Assembly: GCA_944326325.1 (NCBI GenBank)
Contig: CALVDQ010000013.1
Location: forward strand, 1 to 64,000
Source of the DNA: an uncultured Bacteroidales bacterium
GTDB taxonomy: Bacteria > Bacteroidota > Bacteroidia > Bacteroidales > UBA932
Reading direction: 5' to 3'
Length of the DNA: 64,000 bases
The position numbers and the translations under genes were made by a program. The notes below the pieces were generated by a model that was not told where the DNA came from, made no database searches, and saw nothing but the letters and a program-made list of their open reading frames with translations. Positions 8,520-17,628 of this stretch are shown in pieces; positions within the stretch are counted from its first letter, which is position 1; the number at the start of each line of letters is the position of its first letter.

Positions 8520-11500
8520 ATGAATTGCATAATGAAGCTGCTGTCTGTATCAGCTGCTTTTTCAATGTCGCTGACTCTTTCTGCCCAGAATGGTCCTGTG
8601 CGGATATGGGAAGAAATGATTGAACTTCCTACCTACAGGGTCGCTGCTCCTGAAAAGGCCCCGTTGTTTGAGCGGGATTTCGCTTATCAGAGGGCGAAGA
8701 GAAGCGTCTACCCTTATCCGATGAATGATAATCCTACTGATGTGAAAGTGGATTCATTGCACCGGGCTGTATTTCTGGAAAACGATTATCTGAAAGTCTG
8801 TGTGCTTCCGGATATAGGAGGACGGCTTTTCTATGCTACGGACAAGACAAACGGTTATGAGATATTCTATCGTCAGAGCGTGATCAAACCGGCCAATGTG
8901 GGTATGTTGGGTGCATGGATAAGTGGCGGGGTAGAATGGAATGCTTTTCATCATCATAGGGCGACGAGCCAGTTTCCCGTGGATTACAGACTTGTGGAAA
9001 ACAATGACGGGAGCAAGACTGTATGGGTCGGTGAAATAGAACACCGCCACCGTATGAGCTGGATTATAGGACTTACCCTGTATCCGGACAAATCATATAT
9101 AGAGGTAACGGGACGTTTTTTCAATAATACCCAGGACAGGAATTCCATGCTTCACTGGAACAATGTGGCTACCCATTGTAACGAAGACTACAGGATAATA
9201 TTTCCGGAGAATACGGAATTCGGGATGTTCCATCATAAGCTCAGTCATATACATTGGCCTGTCGCAAATGAACCGTACAAAGGTAATCCTGATTTTATAG
9301 GTGTGGATGTAAGCTGGTGGCGGAATCTTCCTTCGCTGACAGGGGATTCAGTCTTCATATATGATCTTCAGGATGACTACGTGGGAGGATATGATTATGG
9401 AAAAGATGCCGGGACAATGCTTGTCGGAGATCACAATATATGTAAAGGAGGAAAATTCTGGACCTGGGGACCGCATGCTTACGGTCATGCCTGGGACTGC
9501 GAGACTTTGACGGATTCTGACGGCCCTTACGTGGAACTCATGACGTCTGCCTATTCGGACAACCAGCCGGATTATTGCTGGATCAATCCGTACGAGACAA
9601 AGGAATTCACTGCCTGGTGGTATGGTATACGGGATTTGGATAATGTAAACAGGGGCAACCGGTATGCGACGGTGAATATGGACATCGATCCTTCCGGAAA
9701 GATACATATCGCTGCCAATACTACACAGATCAGGAGAAACGCGAGGATTGAAGTCAGCCATGATGGCAAGATTCTTTATAGCAAAACTGCCTTGATTGCA
9801 CCGGATAAGCCTTTTGCGGATGATTTCTCTGTGGATGAAACATATGTGGTCAAGCCTGAGACGGTGACAATGAGTTTATATGATGAAGAAGGAAACCTGC
9901 TCATTGACTATCATCCATACGTGCATTCCAAAGATTCACGGTTGCCCGAAGATCTGAAACCGGTGAATCCGGATCCGGCAGAAGTCGAAAACATAGAAGA
10001 ATGCTATTATATCGGGATGCGGAATCTACAGTTCCATCAGGCTCATGTAGACCCGAATGATTATTTCCTGGAGGTACTCCGCAGGGATCCTGGAGATGTG
10101 CGGAGCAATACGCAGATGGGTATCTTTTACAGGAAAAACGGGAATACGGACCGGGCTGCCAGGTATCTGCGTAAAGCGCTGGAGAGACAGACTGCAAATT
10201 ATACCAGACCGTCCGACGGGGAAGCCATGTATAATCTCGGGCTGGTCCTCAAATCTGAAGGTAAATGGAAAGATGCCGTCGACACATTGTACAGGGCCGC
10301 ATGGGATTATGAATATGCATCCGCATCATATTATCAGCTTGCACAGATCAGCAACATGACCGGTAACCCGGACAAGGCACTCCAGGAAACCATGTCTTCT
10401 GTCGGCTATAACGGGATGAACATAGATGCAAGGAATTTTCTGGCGACTCTTCTGAGAAAATCCGGCAGAGTTAAGGAGGCACAGGAATCCGCAGAAAAAG
10501 TTATAGAAACCGATCCTCTCAACTATTATGCTTCGAACGAACTTGTGCGCCTTGGGGTCATGCCGGAAAAAGATCTGGACCATCTGCTCCGTGATGTCCC
10601 GGAAAACTATCTGGAACTTGCTGTCAGTTATTTCAATAATGGATTCATGGAAGAATGCCGGCAGATCCTGCTTGCGTCAGAGGCTGCCTGTCCGTATCCT
10701 ACTGTTGAATATTGGCTGGGTTATCTTGCTGATATTGAAGGAGACAGGAGGAGTGCGGCAGAATGGTTCAGAAAAGCTGCGGAAATATCACCGGACTATG
10801 TGTTCCCGTTCCGGCTGGAGACTGTGAAAGTTTTGGAGACTGCCCTGGAATATTGTCCCGAATCGGCAGTGACATGGTATTACCTCGGAAATCTCTGGTA
10901 TCAGAAACAGCCTGACCTGGCGTATGATGCATGGATGAAGGCTGTCGATATCAAGCCGGATTTTGCTATGGCTCTCCGTAATATCGGATGGTACTGGCGT
11001 TTCAGGAATGAAGGGAAGGAATACAAGGATGCGTCTGACTATGATAAGGCTATAATGTATTATCAGGCGGCTGTTGAGGCAGACAAGGACGGGAATGCCA
11101 TATTTCTCACGGAATGTGACGAAATCATGGAGTATGTCAACGCTCCTCTTCCAGACCGGTACGGACTGTTTGCCGGACGAGAATCAGTGTATGAGAAACG
11201 GTATGATTCGGAAATCAGGGCAATCAGGCAGCGCATACTTGCGGGAGAATACAAAGAAGTGCTGGAACCACTTTTGACTCATTATTATCCGAGACGGGAG
11301 CATGTGGAGGATCTGCATGACATTTATGTCGATGCCTGCCTGCTTTCAGGGCTGGACGCGTGGAAGGAAGGCAATAATGAGAAGGCTCTTGAATATATGC
11401 TGATGATGGATGAATACCCGGACAATCATGGGTATGCGCATCTTGAGTATTATGCCCGGGACGCACAGGTCTATTACAACATAGGCCTTGCCTATGAAAA

Positions 11501-11879
11501 GGTCGGATCAGCGGACAAGGCGGCCGAGTATTATGAAAAAGCGGCTTCTGTAGAAGTCAGACCGGCTGACGCAATGTATTGCTACGAAAAAGGTCTTGCA
11601 ATGAAGAAACTTGATCCCGGTGCCGATGTGAAGAAGATGTACATGGACATTGTCATGAGCGGCGAGTCCCAGGTTACGGAGTATTTCAATACATTTTTCG
11701 AGAGTTTTGACCGTGGACCTTATGAACAGGATATCAATTCGAGAGCATATTACACTCAGGCAGTAGGATATATGGCTGCCGGCATGAAGGGCAAGGCCGG
11801 TCGTTATTTCAGAAAGGCCCTCGAAGAACGGAATGACAATCTGTGGGCACATTATTACCTTGATAAACTTGATGATTGA
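8520..11879 (+). CDS. DUF5107 domain and tetratricopeptide-repeat protein
   Basis: A 1119-residue exported protein with a signal peptide ending LTLSAQ. The first ~400 residues match the DUF5107 family, whose fold resembles galactose-mutarotase/glycosidase beta-sandwiches. Marker segments are IELPTYRV, VCVLPDIGGRLFYATDK and SGGVEWNAFHHHRATS. From about residue 480 onward the chain is a long series of tetratricopeptide repeats with A/G-x-Y and YNIGLAYEK-type helices. The combination is known from Bacteroidota PULs, but the activity is not established to my knowledge; glycan binding or hydrolysis by the N-terminal part is inferred. An in-frame ATG at 8532 could also serve as start. The gene is followed at 49 nt by the GH5-like gene and is probably the first gene of the PUL 1 operon. 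Confidence 0.8.
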   Translation: MNCIMKLLSVSAAFSMSLTLSAQNGPVRIWEEMIELPTYRVAAPEKAPLFERDFAYQRAKRSVYPYPMNDNPTDVKVDSLHRAVFLENDYLKVCVLPDIGGRLFYATDKTNGYEIFYRQSVIKPANVGMLGAWISGGVEWNAFHHHRATSQFPVDYRLVENNDGSKTVWVGEIEHRHRMSWIIGLTLYPDKSYIEVTGRFFNNTQDRNSMLHWNNVATHCNEDYRIIFPENTEFGMFHHKLSHIHWPVANEPYKGNPDFIGVDVSWWRNLPSLTGDSVFIYDLQDDYVGGYDYGKDAGTMLVGDHNICKGGKFWTWGPHAYGHAWDCETLTDSDGPYVELMTSAYSDNQPDYCWINPYETKEFTAWWYGIRDLDNVNRGNRYATVNMDIDPSGKIHIAANTTQIRRNARIEVSHDGKILYSKTALIAPDKPFADDFSVDETYVVKPETVTMSLYDEEGNLLIDYHPYVHSKDSRLPEDLKPVNPDPAEVENIEECYYIGMRNLQFHQAHVDPNDYFLEVLRRDPGDVRSNTQMGIFYRKNGNTDRAARYLRKALERQTANYTRPSDGEAMYNLGLVLKSEGKWKDAVDTLYRAAWDYEYASASYYQLAQISNMTGNPDKALQETMSSVGYNGMNIDARNFLATLLRKSGRVKEAQESAEKVIETDPLNYYASNELVRLGVMPEKDLDHLLRDVPENYLELAVSYFNNGFMEECRQILLASEAACPYPTVEYWLGYLADIEGDRRSAAEWFRKAAEISPDYVFPFRLETVKVLETALEYCPESAVTWYYLGNLWYQKQPDLAYDAWMKAVDIKPDFAMALRNIGWYWRFRNEGKEYKDASDYDKAIMYYQAAVEADKDGNAIFLTECDEIMEYVNAPLPDRYGLFAGRESVYEKRYDSEIRAIRQRILAGEYKEVLEPLLTHYYPRREHVEDLHDIYVDACLLSGLDAWKEGNNEKALEYMLMMDEYPDNHGYAHLEYYARDAQVYYNIGLAYEKVGSADKAAEYYEKAASVEVRPADAMYCYEKGLAMKKLDPGADVKKMYMDIVMSGESQVTEYFNTFFESFDRGPYEQDINSRAYYTQAVGYMAAGMKGKAGRYFRKALEERNDNLWAHYYLDKLDD

Positions 11880-11928
11880 CAATATGGGACTTATTCAGTT
11901 AAGACAAATCTGTAATCCAGTATCCAAT

Positions 11929-13020
11929 ATGAGACAACTTATGATAACGACGGCAGTTTTGCTGCTTGCTCTGGTGTCGTGCAGCCGGACACCGGAAGAA
12001 AAGGTCTGGTCGGTTGAAAAGGCGGACGAATGGTATTCAAGCCAGGAATGGCCTGTCGGGTGCAATTATGTGCCTTCATACGCGATAAATCAGTATGAAT
12101 TCTGGCAGGAAGAGACTTTCAATCCTGAAATAATCGACAAGGAAATGGGTATGGCTGAGTCGATAGGGTTCAATACGCTCAGGATATATCTGCATGAAGG
12201 TCTGTGGTATGCTGACAAGGACGGCTTCAAATCCAGAATCAATGAATTCCTGGACTTGGCAGAGTCCCATGGCCTTAAGCTCATAGTGACTTTCTTTACC
12301 AACGGAGGGAATCATGATAGAGAATTCTCTCTCGGCCCTCAGCCTCAACCGCGTCCCGGACAGCACAATTCCAACTGGATTCCGAGTCCCGGGAAAAAAG
12401 TGATTGACGACCCGTCGCAATGGCCGAGACTGAAAGCGTATGTCCAGGATATTCTCAGGACATATAAGGATGATGACAGGATACTTTACTGGTGTCTGTG
12501 CAACGAACCGGAGAATTTCAAGAACGGATGCGATGTCAAGGACTTCATGCCGGCTGTCTATGAGTGGGCATGGGAGGTTCGTCCGAGCCAGCCTCTCAGC
12601 AGCCCTGTGTGGCAGCGCCCGGGGATTCACGGTACATCAACCAAACTGGATCTGGTCTCTTTTATATGCACCAAATCTGACATAGTTACTTTTCATTGCT
12701 ATTCCAAGCCGGAAGAGGTCAGGAAGATGATTCAGATGCTCAGCCGTTTTGACAGACCGATGATATGTCAGGAATATCTGGCGAGAACCAACGGCAATAC
12801 ATTCTTTTCGGTACTTCCGATATTGAAGGAAAACAATGTAGGTGCGATAAACTGGGGCCTGGTGAATAATAAATGTAATTTCCATTATCCATGGGGACAT
12901 AAGGAGGGGGACCCTGAGCCTGAAGTATGGTTCCATGATATTTTCAGAAGTGACGGCACTCCGTATGATCCTGCAGAAATAGAGTTTTTGAAAGAAATGA
13001 TTCAGGATCCTGAAGATTAG
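11929..13020 (+). CDS. GH5-like glycoside hydrolase (TIM-barrel), lipoprotein
   Basis: A 363-residue lipoprotein hydrolase. I chose the ATG at 11929 because it gives a clean lipoprotein signal (MRQLMITTAVLLLALVSC); the longer frame from 11833 overlaps the previous gene and has no signal. The TIM-barrel shows GFNTLRIYLH on an early strand, the acid/base motif LCNEPENF (E near 192) and a likely nucleophile in MICQEYLAR (E near 281). These spacings are those of clan GH-A enzymes such as GH5. Similar proteins are often named cellulase or 1,4-beta-xylanase, but the true substrate cannot be read from the sequence. Its place between the DUF5107 gene and susC suggests surface or periplasmic attack on the PUL 1 glycan. 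Confidence 0.78.
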   Translation: MRQLMITTAVLLLALVSCSRTPEEKVWSVEKADEWYSSQEWPVGCNYVPSYAINQYEFWQEETFNPEIIDKEMGMAESIGFNTLRIYLHEGLWYADKDGFKSRINEFLDLAESHGLKLIVTFFTNGGNHDREFSLGPQPQPRPGQHNSNWIPSPGKKVIDDPSQWPRLKAYVQDILRTYKDDDRILYWCLCNEPENFKNGCDVKDFMPAVYEWAWEVRPSQPLSSPVWQRPGIHGTSTKLDLVSFICTKSDIVTFHCYSKPEEVRKMIQMLSRFDRPMICQEYLARTNGNTFFSVLPILKENNVGAINWGLVNNKCNFHYPWGHKEGDPEPEVWFHDIFRSDGTPYDPAEIEFLKEMIQDPED

Positions 13021-13060
13021 CCGTTTTTAAGAATAACCAACCATAATAAATAACACTTTT

Positions 13061-16060
13061 ATGAAACTAAAATCAATGATCCAAATTTTCCCCGCAGTCT
13101 TTGCAGGATTGACTGTCCTTTGCGGGGTGCAGACAGTTTCAGCCCAGGAACAGTTGAGGGAATGTACGGTGAAGGTTGTTGATGAAGATGGACAGCCTGT
13201 CCCTGGTGCCGCCATCATGGTTAAAGACACAGGTACAGGCGATATTACGGATGAAGAAGGTCTCTGTATGTTGCCGGAAGTGGCATCCGATGCTGTTATC
13301 CAGGTTTCGTGTCTTGGATATGACGATGCGGAGACCGCTGTAGCCGGAAGGCAGATTTTAAGGATTGTACTTAAGGAATCCAGCCTTTACATGGAAGAGG
13401 TCGTAGTCGTCGGATACGGCAGCCAGAAACGGAAGGATATAACCGGGGCCGTGTCATCGGTCAAAGGGGATGTCATTAATGAATACAGTTCATTTTCGGC
13501 TATGGGGGTATTGCAGGGAAGGATTGCCGGTGTGGCTGTCCAGCAGACGGATGCAACTCCTGGAGGTGGCATATCGGTGACCATAAGGGGTGCGAACTCC
13601 ATAAAGGGAAGCAGTGCTCCGCTATGGATTATCAATGGTTTCCCTGGAGATATCAATATGATAAATCCGCAGGATATCGAGACTATCGATGTCCTTAAGG
13701 ATGCGTCGGCGACTGCGATTTACGGCTCCAGAGGAGCAAACGGAGTGATCCTGGTAACGACAAAGGCCGCAAGGGAAGGAAAAGTCCAGGTGGACTATAA
13801 CGGAAGTGTAAGCGTCCAGACCCTTATCAAGAAACTGGATATGGCAAATGCTTCAGAGTATATGCAGTATATGAATGACAAGGCTGAAGTGAACGGAACC
13901 CCGCTGCTTTATAGCCCGGAGGACATGGCGAATCCTGCGATAGATACAGACTGGCAGGATGAAGTATTCTCGCCGGCAGTCATGACATCGCATTCGCTGA
14001 CAGTGTCCGGAGGAACGAAGAAAATACAGAGTTCGCTTTCTGCAAGTTATTTCTATCAGGACGGAATCATAAAACCTGCTGATTATCAGCGATACAATAT
14101 AAGTGCTGACCTTCGCTATAATGCTACAGACTGGTTTACGGCATTCGCAAATGTGATGGTCAGTCGTGTCGATCAGAATACTACATCATCCACAGGAGGG
14201 TCGCGTGCAGGTTCCGTTGTGAATGCTACCTTGATCCAGCTTCCTATTGCTCCGGTTTACGATGAAAACGGGGATTATGCAAATTATCAGGGGTATCCTG
14301 CTGACGGTATGAATCCTGTTGAATATCTGCATAAAGTCAAGTCCGGATTCCTTTCTGACCGTACCAGAACTACTTTAGGCCTTGTATTCAAACCTTTCGA
14401 GGGATTTTCCATAAACCTTTCCGGCAATATCGCTCATGCTTCGAAGAGGAATGATTCATATGTGCCGACTACGTACCGTACAAATCCCGGGACTGCTTCG
14501 ATCTCTACTTCCGAGACCCAGGATTTCCAGGCGAACGGGACATTGAACTATGAAAAAACCGTCAGAAAACATAGTTTCAGTATAATGGGAGGTATCAGTT
14601 ACGAACAGCATATAGGGAAGACTTTCAACAGCGGGACTGCAACTCATTTTGCAAGTGATGTCTTCTATGTCTATAATCTGAATGCTGCGGAGACTAAAGG
14701 GCTTCCTACATCGTCCTACAATACATGGAAACTTTTTTCGTTCTTAGGAAGAGTGAATTATAATTATGACGATCGCTATCTTTTGACTGTCAATTTCAGG
14801 GCAGACGGGTCTTCCCGTTTCAGCAGGGGCAACAAGTGGGGATACTTCCCGTCTGCAGCGGCAGCCTGGCGCATTTCCAATGAGAGTTTCCTACGGGACC
14901 AGAAGCACTGGCTGTCGGATTTGAAACTCCGCGTAGGGTATGGTATCACCGGAAGCACAGCCATTGACCCTTATTCTACTCTTGAAGTGCTTGTACCTCG
15001 CCAGGTGGTGTTTGACAAGGACGTTTATGTCGGGTATACTACAGAGGATACATATCCGGGAAACCTGAAGTGGGAAGAGACGACCCAGTACAATGTCGGC
15101 CTTGATGCGGCGTTTTTCGATTACAGACTCAAGTTTGCCGCAGATTTCTATTATAAAAGGACCGATGACCTTCTTTGCGATGTCGATTTTCCTCGTTCGT
15201 CAGGTTATACTACCGGAGTCCAGAATGTCGGGGTCGTCTCCAATACAGGATTCGAATTCCAGATAGACGGGCGTATTATAGACCGGCAGGTCAAATGGGA
15301 TGCCGGACTTAATTTTACCTTGAACAGGAACAAGGTGCTGCATCTGGCGGACGGTAATGACGTTCTTGCTCCACAGGTAGATAACGTGCTCCTCAGGGAT
15401 AATATGCATATACTCAGGGAAGGCGAACCGATGTATATGTTCTATGGATATCTTGAGGACGGATATGATGAAGACGGCAGGATTGTGTACAAGGATATAA
15501 GTGGAGAAGGGGGCGTCCCTGACGGGCAGATAACCACTGCCGACAAGACCATAATCGGCAATCCTAATCCTGATTTCCTCTTGAATTTCCATACTTCTGT
15601 AAGCTGGAAGAACTTTACGTTGAGCGCATTTCTCCAGGGATCTTTCGGGAATGACATATTCTCCATGAGCATGGTTACTCTCGGATATGACTATGCCTAC
15701 AATTTCAATGTACTGAAAGATGTGGTCTATGATCACTGGACTCCTGAAAATACGGATGCGAAATATCCGAACCTCTGGACATCGGCATCCTATCAGGTTT
15801 CTGACAGATGGGTGTACGATGCTTCATATATACGACTCAAGAACCTGGAACTGAGTTATTCCATCCCGTGTTCAGACAACAGGGTGCTTAGGAATGCGGT
15901 TGTCTATGTGAGCGGCCAGAACCTTTTCACAATCACCAAGTACCCATTGTGGGATCCTGATACCAGCTCTTACGGAGCATCCTCTTCAAGACCTGGAATC
16001 GAGAACAATTCATATCCGAGTGCCAGGTCATTCACTCTTGGAGTAAGATTGGGATTCTGA
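13061..16060 (+). CDS. SusC/RagA-family TonB-dependent outer-membrane transporter
   Basis: A 999-residue SusC-type transporter that imports oligosaccharides across the outer membrane with TonB energy. It has a signal peptide (to VSAQ), a carboxypeptidase-regulatory domain (about 33-105), a TonB-box-like stretch EEVVVVGYGSQKR near 110, a plug with GRIAGVAVQQ, SVTIRGANSI and LKDASATAIYGSRGANGVI, then a large barrel ending in a C-terminal aromatic residue (LGVRLGF). The length is usual for the family. susD follows at 32 nt, which is the expected pairing of porin and lid. No TAnnTTTG box is seen in the 40 nt before it, so it is likely read through from upstream. Confidence 0.96.
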   Translation: MKLKSMIQIFPAVFAGLTVLCGVQTVSAQEQLRECTVKVVDEDGQPVPGAAIMVKDTGTGDITDEEGLCMLPEVASDAVIQVSCLGYDDAETAVAGRQILRIVLKESSLYMEEVVVVGYGSQKRKDITGAVSSVKGDVINEYSSFSAMGVLQGRIAGVAVQQTDATPGGGISVTIRGANSIKGSSAPLWIINGFPGDINMINPQDIETIDVLKDASATAIYGSRGANGVILVTTKAAREGKVQVDYNGSVSVQTLIKKLDMANASEYMQYMNDKAEVNGTPLLYSPEDMANPAIDTDWQDEVFSPAVMTSHSLTVSGGTKKIQSSLSASYFYQDGIIKPADYQRYNISADLRYNATDWFTAFANVMVSRVDQNTTSSTGGSRAGSVVNATLIQLPIAPVYDENGDYANYQGYPADGMNPVEYLHKVKSGFLSDRTRTTLGLVFKPFEGFSINLSGNIAHASKRNDSYVPTTYRTNPGTASISTSETQDFQANGTLNYEKTVRKHSFSIMGGISYEQHIGKTFNSGTATHFASDVFYVYNLNAAETKGLPTSSYNTWKLFSFLGRVNYNYDDRYLLTVNFRADGSSRFSRGNKWGYFPSAAAAWRISNESFLRDQKHWLSDLKLRVGYGITGSTAIDPYSTLEVLVPRQVVFDKDVYVGYTTEDTYPGNLKWEETTQYNVGLDAAFFDYRLKFAADFYYKRTDDLLCDVDFPRSSGYTTGVQNVGVVSNTGFEFQIDGRIIDRQVKWDAGLNFTLNRNKVLHLADGNDVLAPQVDNVLLRDNMHILREGEPMYMFYGYLEDGYDEDGRIVYKDISGEGGVPDGQITTADKTIIGNPNPDFLLNFHTSVSWKNFTLSAFLQGSFGNDIFSMSMVTLGYDYAYNFNVLKDVVYDHWTPENTDAKYPNLWTSASYQVSDRWVYDASYIRLKNLELSYSIPCSDNRVLRNAVVYVSGQNLFTITKYPLWDPDTSSYGASSSRPGIENNSYPSARSFTLGVRLGF

Positions 16061-16092
16061 GTTATTGTAAACGAAGTTTAAACAGATAAGCG

Positions 16093-17586
16093 ATGAAAAA
16101 TAAAATCAACAATATACTTGCTTTTTGCAGTGTCATTTTGCTCAGTACATCCTGCGGTGACTGGAAAATGCTGGAAGAACATCCTTATTCCCTGTCGGAG
16201 GGATCCTATATAACAAATTATGACGAGGCGAAATCCATGGTGGACGGTATGTATTTCCAGTTGCGCCGGGACGTGGGGTTCGGAAGGATTATTCCTATCA
16301 TTACAGAATCTTTTTCCGATTACTGTTATGGCAGAGGAACGTATGAGTCTACATTCCAGTCAGGAATCACTACCAGCTGCTATTCCAGAACGCAGGACTG
16401 CTGGGCAATCCTGTATAGGGTAGTGAGATATTCCAATGTCCTGTTGCCAAAGCTGGCAGAGGTAGAGATGACAGAGACGCAGTACAATGAACTGTCTGCG
16501 GAAATCAGGTTTCTGAGGGGTTTTGCATACTCATACCTGGTCAAATGTTTCGATGATGTGCCTTTCTTCGATGAAAATGATGAAATAGGTACAGACAAGC
16601 CGAAGACGGCATCCGAAGAAATCTGGGAAAGCATCATTTCGGATATGGAATATGCTGCAGAGAATCTTCCTTCTGCAGTGTCCGTTGCAGGACATCCGGA
16701 CAAGACTGCCGCTTATTTCTGCCTTGCGGAAGCCTGTATGTATCTGGAGGATTATGACGGGGCGGCTGCCGCTGCGCAAGCTGCCATAGACCAGAATGTG
16801 CATTCTCTCGTGGATGTGTCTGTGGCTGATGACTTTGAAAAAATCTTCGGAGCGGATGTGGTTACGACTCCTGAAGAAGTGTTTTATATGAAGTACAACA
16901 GGACTCCAGGAATCCGGAATTCGATGGACTGGATGTTTCTCTGCGATCCTAACCCGATAAGCAAAAGCCAGGGCGCGGTCGGTATCTATACGGACTATGA
17001 GAATAACAATGTCATAAAAGAGTGGCTCCAGGACGAAGGTGACCTGAGGCATGAGTATACCCTTTACGAGCAACATGACAACGGGGAACTGAATACAAAG
17101 ACAAACACAGGTATGATATGTATCAAGTTCAGGGACAGACAGGCTACAGGAAACGGAGCCGGGACTGATGTCCCGGTGATACGGTATGCCGATGTCCTTC
17201 TTCTATATGCTGAAGCCAGGACACGCTCTCTTGGCGCTCCTGATGATAAGGCTATGGAGGCTTTGAATATGGTACACAGGAGAGGGTATGGTTATCCTTC
17301 TGCGTCGGAAAGTCCGGTTGATTTCAAGCTTGCAGATTATTCGTCGCTTGATACGTTCATAGAGCTTCTTCTTAAGGAAAGTGCATATGAGCAGATGTTT
17401 GAAGTCGGAAAACGTTATTTCACCTTGAAAAGGCTTGGACTTCTTGCTGAATATGTATATCGTGCCGGACGGGTTGACAGTCCATCCGAGGTCTCTCCTG
17501 CCGCTTATTATTGGCCGATTCCGGCAAATGAATTCACATACAACAGTATGCTGGATCCTAACAAGGACCAGAATCCGGGATATTGA
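16093..17586 (+). CDS. SusD/RagB-family glycan-binding lipoprotein
   Basis: A 497-residue outer-membrane lipoprotein that caps the adjacent SusC and captures glycan. The signal ends in the lipobox LLSTSC. SusD features follow: an N-terminal AKSMVDGMYFQLRR helix, the helical TPR-like core with EIRFLRGFAYSYLVKCF, and the C-terminal hallmarks VPVIRYADVLLLYAEA and KESAYEQMFEVGKRYFTLKRLG. It ends with the usual WPIPANEFTYNSMLDPN pattern. Length and position are typical. Substrate contacts cannot be inferred. Confidence 0.95.
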   Translation: MKNKINNILAFCSVILLSTSCGDWKMLEEHPYSLSEGSYITNYDEAKSMVDGMYFQLRRDVGFGRIIPIITESFSDYCYGRGTYESTFQSGITTSCYSRTQDCWAILYRVVRYSNVLLPKLAEVEMTETQYNELSAEIRFLRGFAYSYLVKCFDDVPFFDENDEIGTDKPKTASEEIWESIISDMEYAAENLPSAVSVAGHPDKTAAYFCLAEACMYLEDYDGAAAAAQAAIDQNVHSLVDVSVADDFEKIFGADVVTTPEEVFYMKYNRTPGIRNSMDWMFLCDPNPISKSQGAVGIYTDYENNNVIKEWLQDEGDLRHEYTLYEQHDNGELNTKTNTGMICIKFRDRQATGNGAGTDVPVIRYADVLLLYAEARTRSLGAPDDKAMEALNMVHRRGYGYPSASESPVDFKLADYSSLDTFIELLLKESAYEQMFEVGKRYFTLKRLGLLAEYVYRAGRVDSPSEVSPAAYYWPIPANEFTYNSMLDPNKDQNPGY

Positions 17587-17628
17587 TGCTTGCCGGCGTC
17601 CTTACAGACAAATGACTGACATTAAATT

